Below, piece after piece: positions 51,775 through 62,570 of a DNA stretch of 64,000 bases (position 1 is its first letter; every line of letters starts with the position of its first letter). The notes beneath the pieces were generated by a model. That model saw nothing but the letters and a program-made list of their open reading frames with translations. It was not told the DNA's origin and made no database searches. The stretch is from positions 42,012,351 through 42,076,350 of the forward strand of contig NC_065533.1 of the NCBI RefSeq assembly GCF_020184175.1. The letters are read 5' to 3'. Origin of the DNA: Aphis gossypii (taxonomy: Eukaryota > Arthropoda > Insecta > Hemiptera > Aphididae). The translations under genes were made by a program, and so were the position numbers.

Positions 51775-52520
51775 ATAGTATTATTTTATTAATATCACGA
51801 GATCCTATGTACTGAGTATATAATATTATTATATAGTACATATTATATATAACTATTAAGTATACAATATTTTTTGGGATACTATTTACTTCGGGATACC
51901 ATATTTCACAGGATAATATATTCCACGGTATATATTTCATGGGATAAAATATTTTATATATGTAGGTATTTTTATTATTATAATAGTATTTTAATGGTAT
52001 TTTAATAGGATTTTGTTTTTAATATTTTAACAGTGATTCTCAACGTGGCCGCTACTGCCCCCTTGTAGGAATTTTTAATTTTGAAGGGGACGTTTTATTA
52101 AGGGGGCACTCATCTATCATTTACGTTTTTATTATTCATATTATTAGTAGGTATTTAAATATAAAATTAACTAAATTGTAGCATTAAAATGTTAAATTAT
52201 AATTTTTTCTTTAATTAAATAGCTTATTAAAAACTAAAATGTTAATCTTTTGAAAATTTGTTTGAGGGGGGGGGGGTTGGTATGAGGTTTTAAAAATCTA
52301 AAAGGGGTGTTGAGTATAAAAGTTTGGGAAACACTGGTATATTAATAGCATTTAATAGTATTTAATAGTATTTTTAGTATTTTTATAGTATTATTTTATT
52401 AGTATCACGATTCACGAGATCCTATATAATATACTAAGTTTATAATATTATATAGTATAGTATATAGTATATATATAAGTATATAATATTTCTTGGGATA
52501 CTATAATTCACTTATACTAT
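51775..52520. repeat. Direct repeat pair flanking AT-rich and transposon DNA
   Basis: About 51,780-51,895 and 52,385-52,515 share TATTATTTTATTA, ATCACGAGATCCTAT / TTCACGAGATCCTAT and TTGGGATACTAT in the same order. Between them lie GGGATA-rich sequence and the hAT-like element at 52,031-52,337. It could be the ends of one older element or a segmental duplication. Confidence 0.5.
52031..52337. mobile_element. hAT-like MITE, degraded
   Basis: The left end CAGTGATTCTCAACGTGG and the right end GTTTGGGAAACACTG are diverged inverted repeats. The flanks TATTTTAA and TATATTAA differ at one base. The body of about 307 bp contains a G run (52,266-52,275) and 'gggggca' near the left end. It is non-coding. 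Confidence 0.6.
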
Positions 52521-52591
52521 ATATTTTACATACATTTTTTTTACAATCCATGATAAAGTTTATGATTATGTGCTCCGTTAGTTTTTAATTA

Positions 52592-52766
52592 CAGTAAGTT
52601 CCCGTTACAACGAATACCGATACAACGAAAAATCCCGTTATAACGTAAGTTATAGAGATCCCCTGCCGAAAAGCTACATACAAAAGCTATTTCGTTACAA
52701 CAAAATTTTCGTTAAACCAAAAAAAAAATTCGGTCCCTTGGAGTTCCTTGTAACGGGAACTTACTG
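52592..52766. mobile_element. Pogo/Tigger-like MITE
   Basis: The ends CAGTAAGTTCCCGTTACAAC and GTAACGGGAACTTACTG are inverted repeats flanked by TA. Internal copies of the motif (CGTTATAACG, CGTTACAAC) are spread through the 175 bp. The end sequence CAGT..(T)TCCCGTTA and the TA target are typical of pogo/Tigger elements of the Tc1/mariner superfamily. There is no transposase frame. Confidence 0.8.
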
Positions 52767-52779
52767 TAATTTCATCATT

Positions 52780-55150
52780 TCTTGTTCTAATTCTTCGTTA
52801 AGTTTTTACTCTTATATACGGACCGTTTTTATTCTTGGTTGCTGTGTTTTTGCAAGTGAACTCTCCACCGAACTTCGTGACTTTTGCTTAGTTCTGTTCG
52901 CGTTTATTTCAACCGCTGTTTGATAAGCTATTGTCATAAGCAATTGTTATTAGATAAAATCTAAACAGCTGTTCTGATTACGACGTTTTCACGGCTATTG
53001 TGAAGATTTTAACGTCCGGCTAGAAAGTTAAAGCTTTTCCTGCCTCATTCTCCGAGCTACATCGCCGTATTATAAGCTGCATCTCAATTTTTTTCCAGGG
53101 GCAACTGTATTTATTATTTATTATTATTTTTTAATGCCTTTGAAACATAACACTATTCTGCCTTCCCCTATTATGACTCGCAATCGTGCTGCCAACAATC
53201 CGAATGCGTCTTCCAAAGCTGTTTCTAATAAAAATCTTATATCTTCCATTGAATTCTTAAAAGCTGATATTCTAAAATTCAACAAAGAAATAGCTGATTG
53301 CTATAATAAACAACTGAATGGACTTAGCGATGACTTCAAGTAATTTTTGGGCAAATGTCTGAGCTCAAAACTGAAAACGATAAATTACGCCATGAATTTG
53401 AATTTTTAAGTAATAAAGTAACTGTTTTTGAATCTCAAGACCATTCGTCTCAACCTTCGACCTTTATTGCTCCGGTTCTTCAAGAACTATTTAAGCGTGA
53501 AAGATGTGCTACTAATACAATTGCATATGAAGTACTCAAGTATGTCTCTCAATCTGTTAAGGAGCGGATTGCTAATGATAAGCAATCACTCTATGGCCTT
53601 TTTCAGCCTCTTAATATTTCAGATCCTTCCACATATTAAGTTGTTCGCCTTGGTAATTTCGTCTTACCATTATTCGGCCTCTTAAGATGATTTGTGACCC
53701 AAAGGTATCCGTTATGCGGATCCTGCTTGAGTTTGGATCTTTAAAACATGTACATACCAACTCTATTGGAAAATTACGTTTAGTGAAGGACATAAATCTT
53801 CTACTATAGTGTCAACTATTTCGTTCTTGTCACGAAAAGCTAGATAAAAGAATTGGTGATGGTGAATCAAATTTGAGGATTGTGTATGTCAATAGTATAC
53901 CCAGAATGAAAGCCTCCCCTTTCAAGAAACGGGATTGCGAATGAACTTCCGATTAAATCACTCCTAAACAACCTTTCAACTATTGTCTCTTTCAATGATT
54001 TCTATCAAAACTGCCGTAATCTGCAAACTAAATTAAGGAATTTTAAATGTAATGCTTCTATGTCAAATTGTGTTTTTGTAGTGTTAACTGAAACTTGGCT
54101 TACGGATAATATCCATAGTTGTGAAGTAGGTGTAACTAATTATAATATATATAGATATGATCGTTGTAATTTTAGTAGTTCATATCTACGTGGGGGTGGT
54201 GTTTTTATTGGCATTCGGAAGGACATTCCCTCGAGTTCAATTACTTTACCTATACTCAAAATTGAACAAGTATTTGTAAAATTATCTATTGGTTCTAATC
54301 ACTTCGTTATTGGTGGAGTATATATTTCACCAAACTCCTGTCTTAGCCCCTATGCAGACCACATACAGACTGTTGAGTTTATTCTTCATAATTTATTATC
54401 TTAATAATACCTTAATAATTTGTATTTTGTGGTGATTATAATCTGCCCGAAATTAGTTAGAGTAGTGATGATAATTGTTTAATATAAGCTTCTAAATCTA
54501 ACCTTCGTGTCCCTTGATTCCTGAAACATTCGCTTGGTTTTATGATGAAGACAGCTTCTGATTTTAATAAACATCTAAAATCTATTAAAATGCTTTATTG
54601 TGCACTAATTCGTCCGATTTTTGGTACAGATTTGTAATTTGGAATCCGCATACTGCTTACTACGCTTATTTAATTGAAAGAATAAAACGTAGGTTTTTGA
54701 AATTCGTTGGCTTATCATTAGGAGTTCCCCAACCATCTCACGACTATACATCTTCTATATCTGGTCTCCTTGAGTTAAACTCGTTAGCTGACCGCAGAGT
54801 AACGGTCGATCTTTAACTACTGTATGGGCTATAAGTGATAAAATTGTTTCTTCTTATCTTTTATCACAATAAAACTTCATAGTTCCTCATAAACCAACCA
54901 GATCTCACACTCCATTCAGTCCATTCTATGTTTCAAATTGCTCCGCTAACTATTTATCTAATGAACCACTGAAGCGTCTCATACCGATTTGACGAAATCA
55001 GATTTTCTTTATCCTTGACCTTTAATTGTTGTCTTTATATTTTTTTTTATGTTGTAATTAATTAATTATTTTTGTAATAGGTACGTATTGTAATAATTAT
55101 GATAAATTGTAAAAAATGTAATAGTCGTTTAAATTCTATAAATAAATATA
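52780..55150 (+). pseudogene. Internally deleted non-LTR retrotransposon (jockey/CR1-like)
   Basis: A LINE relic in one orientation. ORF1 pieces lie in different frames: 53,134-53,343 (SSIEFLKADILKFNKEIAD), 53,355-53,639 (coiled coil, ELKTENDKLRHEFEFL) and about 53,830-53,945 (ESNLRIVYVNSIPRM). ORF2 begins near 53,990 (FYQNCRNLQTKLRNFKCNA) with an apurinic endonuclease-like domain at 54,060-54,404 (LTETWLTDNIHS; GGGVFIGIRKD). A jump then leads straight to the C-terminal end of a reverse-transcriptase protein, about 54,540-54,830 (LYCALIRPIF; YLIERIKRRFLKFVGLSLG). The catalytic part of the reverse transcriptase is missing, and frameshifts and stops occur throughout. The 3' end is near 55,150. 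I infer an old internally deleted copy. The clade is estimated from the endonuclease and the RRFLKF tail. Confidence 0.8.
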
Positions 55151-56022
55151 ATATTTACATTGTAAGATAATTCCGGTGTTTCCGAATTGTGGACAAAGTA
55201 ACAAAAACCATGTGAGTTGCGAACGAAATCTTTAAAGGTATCATACGAATTGCGTACAAGTGTCCAATTATAATTTTTTATATAACGATTGTGGACGTTG
55301 AGAAAATACTGTTTAATATTAACGATAAAATTTAAAGATGATTGACATTATTAGTCATAGGACTAATTATTATTATAATACTAACAATTTAAAACGAACA
55401 AAAAGACATTAGAAAAGGAGGCATTCATTAAAAAACAAATGTTGCAATATTCAAGTGAATATGAATTTAAATAACATTCACTCATTATGTGATTCAGATG
55501 CTAATTCAAAAAATTTGATTAACTTTTTTAAAACTGAATTAAGTTAATATTTTTTCCTATATTAACTTTTAACTTATCGATCTTGTATCCTCTTAATTTA
55601 ACTTAACTTGAGTTAATTATTTTCTTTAACTTTCCCACCTTTGTATAAAGATATCTACCGTATAAGTACCTACTTAATAAATAATATTATACAAAACACA
55701 TTAGTTGTTACCTATTTTTGTATACATGTACCTAGGTAGTTGTAACATGTAAATATTTAATATATTGTATACATGTAATTGTAATTAATTTGTTTAAACC
55801 TACAATGTATTTTGAGATTTATTTGTTCAATGCATTATCTATTGTCTAAAATATATATTTCATAATCTACACTTATGCTTGACAAAAAATGTTATGTTAT
55901 TACTTATTACCAAGATTATTGTTTATGTTTTTGAGTTAATTACACCACCAGGTGTGTGCGCTGCCCGATACAACATATTTAGCATAACAATGATAATAAT
56001 AATAATTATTATTAAATCAATA
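55151..56022. other. AT-rich intergenic DNA, no gene seen
   Basis: No coding frame or RNA gene recognised. Confidence 0.45.
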
Positions 56023-56030
56023 CTTTAATG

Positions 56031-56192
56031 CAGTGGTTTCCAAACTTTTTTTCCATCGCAATACATAATATTATTAGTTATTATAAGTCACGGCACACTT
56101 TGGATAAATATTATCTACTTAAAGAATAATACGCATGTATAATGATGTTGGGTAAGTTCAAGTTATCGCGGCACACCTTTTGGAAAACACTG
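56031..56192. mobile_element. hAT-like MITE with 8-bp target duplication
   Basis: The ends CAGTGGTTTCCAAACTTTT and CCTTTTGGAAAACACTG are inverted repeats. The flanks CTTTAATG (56,023-56,030) and TTTTAATG (56,193-56,200) differ at one base. The 162-bp body has a CGGCACAC word near each end and is non-coding. Confidence 0.75.
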
Positions 56193-56200
56193 TTTTAATG

Positions 56201-59200
56201 GATAACATTCACAATTTAAGTTCATAAAATAAAATTTCGTACATAAATAATATTTTATGAGTTCAGTATTTAGTTTTAACAATATGTATCCATAAAATAT
56301 AAATTACCATATATTTAATAACAAACATACAATATATAATAATATAACAGTATAACACTATACATTTATTAATTATTAGGTACTTTTTTTTTTCCGGTTG
56401 AATCGACAACCGGGAGGGGACCGCTTGCGCATTACTTTCTCCCATTATTAGGTACTTACCTATTTATAAGATAACTTTTTTTTAAGTTTGAAACCGACGA
56501 CGCCGCGGGAACTGTTATCACAATATTTACACGAATCTATAAGATACCTATAGTATGTGCCATTAATTCTGGAATAAAAATCCCTACACTTTAACATTAC
56601 TCAAAATCACATGCCTAACTGAATAAATATTTTTTAAACCTTAATTAAAAACATATAGGTTTTAATAAAATAAATCATAACAATTTTAAAACAAAATCTA
56701 TTTTAAAAACTAAAATCTTGCATATACAAATGTTTTGAAATGATAAATTAAAATAATAATAATGATACTAACAACAATAAATCAAATAATTATAAATTAA
56801 TCATCAAACAAAAACTAATAAATGTATTTACAGTTAATTATAACACTGTTTCTCATTATGGTGTTAATTGGACATACTTTGGGTAAAAAGTGATTAAATA
56901 TGTATTTTAAATTTAATTCTGATTCAAATGTGAGAGTTTGGGAATGACTAGACCACGTCCACGCACGATTATACTTACGATCATAATAATGAGAGAATTG
57001 TAGTTATAGGATTGTACTTGGTGAAAATGATAAGCGCAACAGTTGTGTTGCAACAAGTTAGTAAATCGTCATCCGGATGCCATAAAACTACATGATCATC
57101 ACACCTACGCATATATTCTAAAACACGTTATCAGCACCCAATTGACGTAGAGCTTGAGAACGCGATAACTGACCAGCAGGGACATGTCGAAAGCAAGAGG
57201 GGACACAAAGCAGACGTGAACCTTAGAGTTACTAATTAACAACGAGCACTTTCAAGCATGACTATGTATTAATTCTGTGATGGGTATTTAATATATTTTT
57301 TTTTTGGTTTAAAAAACACTGAAATATTTTCAATAATTGTAATACATGCTTTGAATTACATCATCAACTTTTATGACTACCTCATCTTACTTCAACATAA
57401 ACAGACGGTTGCTCACACCTGGGCTGCTACATAAAATTGAAATTAAGTGTTTTATCACATAATTATGGTTTTGAAGCAAATTAAAAAAAAAGGTCATGAT
57501 TCATACCATAAAAAAACATAAAAAAAATTTACAAATATTGTGCATTAAATAGATAACATATGTAGGTATGGCATTTTTTTCTTCTAAATTTATTCAAAGC
57601 AATATACATTTTCTGATTTTATATTAGGTTCTAATTTTTATTTCAATGAAGTTGATTAATGTGTAAATATTATTCATCAATAATCATTGAATTTGACTAC
57701 TATATTAATGTACAGTAATAATTACAATAAATTTTAATTTTTTTTGTGTTGAATTAAAATAAAATGTCAAAAATAATTTTTAAAATAACATTTTACAAAA
57801 TGATACAAATTCAATACATAACAAAATGATTTCATTCATTTATTAAAATATTAATATGACTTAATGCATTTACATGATAAAAAATTATACTTTTAAAAAC
57901 TACTAATATTAATTATAAGTTAAGGGTTACAGTTAAAAATGTTGAACTGAAAAAAAAAATATTTTAACAATATTTAAAAATAACTGGAGAAATCGTAAAC
58001 AGAAATCAACTAACCTGAAGAAATTAACTTACAAATAACAACAATTTTAATCTCAATAAAAAAAAAGTATAAGTATTTAATGATTTATGTTTGACTTCAG
58101 GAGAATCACTGAATACTATGTATTGTTAAATTATTTTAAGTTCTTCTTTTTAAATTTATCCAATTTATTATGAAATAACAAGCCAAACTTTTTGTTATTA
58201 CTCATAAGAGTAATATCAGTAAAAATAAATTAATACAACAAAATATTATTTGTTAATAAAATGAAGATTATAAAATAACATATGTAAAACAGTCAGTTGT
58301 CCCAATTTTCTGAAAAAGAAAAAAATAATAAATAAATGGTGATGTCATTAAAATAAAATATTTATTATATAGAAATACAATTGTTTAAGACTATTTCTTT
58401 CTTAATTAACAGGGATGGATATTTATCATCTAATGAATGCAGTAAATTGTAAATAAGTACTTGAAATAATATTATGTAGTTTGATTAAGTAGGGAACTAA
58501 TACCTGAGAAAATGTATCTGTAATACTCTATATTATCTGTCATTGAGAATGTTATGTTTTATTAATTAAGTGGTTAAAAAGTTTAGAATTGATAATTATT
58601 TTAAACTTTATTTTTGTACCTGATAACATTTTTTCAATAAAATACACTTACTACATTGGAACCAGTTTCAATGAAAGCAGTATGACTGAGTGTTTCACAG
58701 GGATACTATAGGAAACAATTTTTTTCATACAATAGAATATTCTCTTGATTAACAGAGTATAGTTGATATACTTTGGTGAGTCAAAAGTAGAAATAATTGG
58801 GGAGAACAAAACAATATATATTGGTATTTGTTAAAATGTAATATTATTATTATTATTAATAAAATAATAATAGTTTAGTAACTAGTTAGAAAAAAATCTA
58901 AACTCAAAATCAATTTACAGAAATTTAATGATGATTGGCTTATCATTAAATTTAAATTTACAATGGAGCAGTAACATGTTAACTTTACGAGTTATATTTG
59001 AATATTCTAAAAACCAAATTGAAATTATTGGCAAAGCATTAACATATGCAATAGATTCAATTAATTGTTTTATTTTTTTTGATAACATTTTAAAAGTTCT
59101 CATAAAAATATCATACAAAGAATGATTAGTTCTTGCAAAATACATACGTCAAAAAAATAAATATAGAATATAGAAACATAGAAAACAAGATCGAATTATA

Positions 59201-59239
59201 GTATAAGTTGACTTAACCTTATAGTAATCATTAACAATA
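56201..59239. other. Intergenic DNA with one coding-like scrap
   Basis: Mostly AT-rich. A less AT-rich piece at about 57,100-57,239 has an open frame of some 45 codons on the plus strand (RYQHPIDVELENAI ... KADVNLRVTN) with no family that I recognise, probably a retroelement scrap. Near the right end (58,915-59,145, minus strand) lies the orphan macro-like half-domain, listed separately. Confidence 0.4.
58915..59145 (-). pseudogene. Orphan macro-like half-domain downstream of the macro gene
   Basis: This 76-codon frame resembles the C-terminal half of the two macro domains of the upstream gene: a strand (MYFARTNHSLYD), a helix (FKMLSKKIKQLIE), a strand (ALPIISIWFLEYS), then a helix and a last strand (NDKPIIIKFL). 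A stop precedes the ATG. An acceptor-like TTTTGCAAG|AACT at the fifth codon is in phase with the exon ending at 60,823 but not with a donor at 59,248. It may be an alternative last exon or, more likely, a remnant of a third macro module. The matching N-terminal half is absent. Confidence 0.4.
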
Positions 59240-62042
59240 TTATTTACCTGTTATGTAATTATCAATAGATGTTTGTTCTTGATTTAAATGTTCAACAGAG
59301 TTTACATCCGTTGTGGTTTTACAGTAATAGTTTTCTGTTGAATCATGTTTACTAGTATTACTGTTTGTACTATGTCTCTTTCTATCTGATTTAGTTCTAG
59401 ATTTGGCACTTGTTCTTGGACTTCGTTTATGATTTATATCAATGGCGTCAGTAACAGTTTTTTTATATTGTTGATATTGAAAAGAATTATGCTGATCAGT
59501 ATCACCACAAACCCAAATTTCAGCATTTCGATTACTAAAAACTGATTTTAGCATAATTAAATTGCGTGATAAATTATGTATGTTAGTCTTATGATTTAAT
59601 GGATCTTGTTGAACTCCCAAATATCTATAACCAGTTATTTGTGATTTCATCTCTTGAAAAGCTTTTTCAAGACATCTAAAGTATGATGGATTTTGATCAA
59701 AAGGTTTTATGAATATACAAAATATTACTTCAGTATCAATTTTGTATGATAGTATATCACCAGGAGCCATTGGTTTAATGTTAATATCTTTTAATAATCT
59801 ATAAATAATCAAAAAGTTATTATTAATAATAATGATAATTAATTATAAAGATTAATTTCAACTACTTTCATTTTTTTAATAAAACAGACTTTATTAATTT
59901 AGTTAATGTTACTTTAGTAAAATAATATATTTGATAACATGCTCTGATATTTTATATAATACAAGCCAACATAGGCTTATATATTCCCATACAGTAATAC
60001 ACAATAGGAAAAGAAATATATTAATTTATTTATATCATAGTCATATAAACTGATTGATAAAAATAAAATTGGGTTTAATCAAAACATACTTATAAAAGCA
60101 TTTCATTTATGGATAATGCAATTCATCTGCATAATTACGAGCAACTATACTGTAGTCTAGCAGCTAGATAAGCACAGTACCACATAATTTTAATCTAAAG
60201 GATCTAGGCATGGGATATACAGTATCCAATCTGACAAAAATGTGTGTTCTGTGTGAACACAACAACTTGAATCAGTTGACCACCAGAAATCTATTAAATA
60301 GTGATAGGTTTGACATGACATATTTCAACTAACATCAGCACCTTTCTGCCAGTCAGTTTTAAAATATTATGTTGGACATATTGAGTTGAATTGATGATGT
60401 TTCTTGGATTTAACATTAATTCAATCAGTTTAATATTAGATTGAATAAAATATAAGCAACACCAATGCAATTATGCAATGTATATTATTTTAATTTGGAT
60501 TTCATACAATAGTAGTGTATAGAAACAGGAGACTAGTAGATATTATTTTCCTCTTGCCAACATACATCATTAGTAAGTTGAATCAAAATTAAGATGTATG
60601 ATAAATAATCACATTAGTATTGCATATCTAGAGTTATTTAACTATGGTTGAATAAATACTAAGAATATAATATAATTCAATAAACATAAAATTATTTTTG
60701 GATTTAAATTTTTCACAACTAAAAGCTACTTCTCATTATCCTTCAACAGCAATATTTAAAAATATGTGAAATAAATACATTTGTTTGAAGAATTTAACAT
60801 TTATTAACAAAATATAAATTACCTCTCTTTAAATGGATATTTAGCATTAATACGTTCAACAACTTTGTCATTCCAATTCTCTGAATACATAGTGCACATA
60901 TTTATAAATATTATTAAATCAGTTTGTTTTTCCATTTCCCACAAATGTTTATATGTAAAATTTACTTTTGGTTGTTTGATATGTTCTGTTTCTAATTTCT
61001 ATAAATTTAAACAAATTTAAATGATTTATAGATTAAATCATAAGAATTACTCACTGATGATGTCAGGCATATAGTAAGTTCAATATTAGATGACGCAAAT
61101 ATTTTTGAAATCATTGACTTCACATCCATCATCATATTGTATGATTCAAATCCATATTTTGAGATTGCAAGTTTGGTTAATTTAAGATTATTCATTTGAT
61201 TACGTAAATTACACAATGCCATTTCTAAGCTACATAATAGTGATTTTTGTGACATTTTTCTTTTCACGACTAAATAAAATACATGTTGCTCATTATGAAA
61301 AATATGACCAACATCACCCACACGTAAATTAAGGTCCATCAATGCACCAATATGACCAAATTTGAATCTGAAAAGTTAATTAATTTTTACAAACAATATA
61401 AAAACATTACAAGAATTTTTATCATACTTAAAATCAGCTGTCATGCCGAAAGCATTATTAAAATCTTCGGTAACACAATGTGCTAAAGAAAATGTAGATG
61501 GCAAACTAAAGATATCATCCTTTATTTCAAATGTCTTTAACCTAAAAAATATATATAAATATATATAAATAGTTAATAGTTATTAATACAATTAAATTCA
61601 TTGAATGTAAAAAAATAATTTTATAGATTTCAAGTCATAACTAAAATAATAATAACAAAGTATCTCAGAAGAACATTTAATTTTGAGATTTATTGTTTTA
61701 AATATTATTATGATTGTACTTACATCTTTCCAGTCTTCACAATAGATTTTTTATTTTCATAATTATCGTTTTTTTCCTGGAGTTCACTGTTATTTTTAGT
61801 GATCCTATAAATTGTTTAATTAAGAAAAAAATTATGTTATAAATATATTAAGATTATGTAAGAAATATTTTTTAAGATACAATAAATGTAAATATTATAG
61901 AAAAAATGTTAAAAGGAAAACAAATTTAATTCTGAATATTAACTATGACAATATTTACATATTTTTTTCAGTATTTGTTATTGGTTTTCTGTTTTCATAA
62001 TCATCATTATTAATTGGGTGTTCATCTTTGCTTTTTGTAATC
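59240..62042 (-). CDS. Tandem TARG1/OARD1-like macro-domain protein (3' part of gene)
   Basis: Exons in transcript order: 61959-62042, 61724-61804, 61428-61541, 61055-61367, 60823-60998, 59240-59798; GT/AG sites, consistent phases. The 5' end is not seen. Two short homologous linker exons come first. Macro module 1 follows: DDIFSLPSTFSLAHCVTEDF, AFGMTADFKFKFGHIGA, HVFYLVVKRKMSQKSL, LTKLAISKYGFESYN, IELTICL. Its layout follows TARG1/OARD1, a hydrolase that removes ADP-ribose from glutamate. Module 2 is more diverged: DLIIFINICTMYSENWND, EVIFCIFIKPFDQNPSYF, AEIWVCG. A Ser/Lys/Arg-rich tail (KRSPRTSAKSRTKSDRKRH), a likely nuclear signal, ends at TAA. In module 1 the GCG-LD segment with the catalytic Asp of TARG1 is replaced by KYGFES, and module 2 lacks it too, so binding rather than hydrolysis is likely. 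AATAAA lies about 165 nt downstream. Confidence 0.72.
61724..62042 (-). repeat. Duplicated linker exon in the macro gene
   Basis: Exons 61,959-62,042 (84 nt) and 61,724-61,804 (81 nt) both start after TTTTTAG or TTTATAG with GAT(C/T)AC, end in AT|GTAA, and have phase 2 on both sides. Their proteins share ITK....N.DYEN(R/K)K.I..T.K.M (ITKSKDEHP ... NDDYENRKPITNTEKN versus ITKNNSELQ ... NDNYENKKSIVKTGK). This points to a tandem exon duplication. Confidence 0.75.
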
Positions 62043-62123
62043 CTAAAAATAATTTCATTGAGAATAACATAAAAAAAAACCTGCATAATCTAACATATTA
62101 TTTAATTAAATATAAAGATTATC

Positions 62124-62570
62124 TTAAGGGGATTGGAAGCGTTGATTTTCTGTCTTTGTCTTACACACGTGGAATATAGGAAAAATAGCTATACGCGCCT
62201 GACAAAAATTAAGGTACTTCTAGTTGTTCGATTTAAAATATGTAAAGATGATTGAATTGGCATATAAGTTTACTTTGCATCAGTTGAAGTATATTTTTAA
62301 TATTTTCAATATATATTAATAATAAAAATTGACAAATTTATTAAATTTAAAATATTTATTCTCATCAAAATATTTATTTTAAACAATAAACAATCGATAA
62401 AGTGCTTCGACCGATGCAAAGTAAACTTGTATACCAATTCAATCATCTTTACATATTTTAAATCGAACAACTAGAAGTACCTTAATTTTTGTCAGGCGCG
62501 TATAGCTATTTTTCCTATATTCCACTTGTGTAAGACAAAGACAGAAAATCAATGCTTCCAATCCCCTTAA
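62124..62570. mobile_element. Long-palindrome element flanked by TTAA
   Basis: Two arms of about 162 bases (62,128-62,289 and 62,404-62,566) are near-perfect inverted copies. The outer ends are GGGGATTGGAAGCG and GCTTCCAATCCCC, and both carry words such as TATACGCGCCTGACAAAAAT. TTAA flanks each end, as in piggyBac-type insertions. The 114-base centre is AT-rich. There is no coding frame. It lies within or just upstream of the 5' part of the macro gene and would form a strong hairpin if transcribed. Confidence 0.8.

Noticed and set aside
53428..53793. Extra frames inside the LINE (53,428 plus and 53,611 minus)
   Set aside because: Out of frame with the ORF1-like product or on the opposite strand; explained by the retroelement relic.
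58928..59125. 65-codon plus-strand frame
   Set aside because: Antisense shadow of the macro-like half-domain frame on the minus strand, which has the recognisable pattern.
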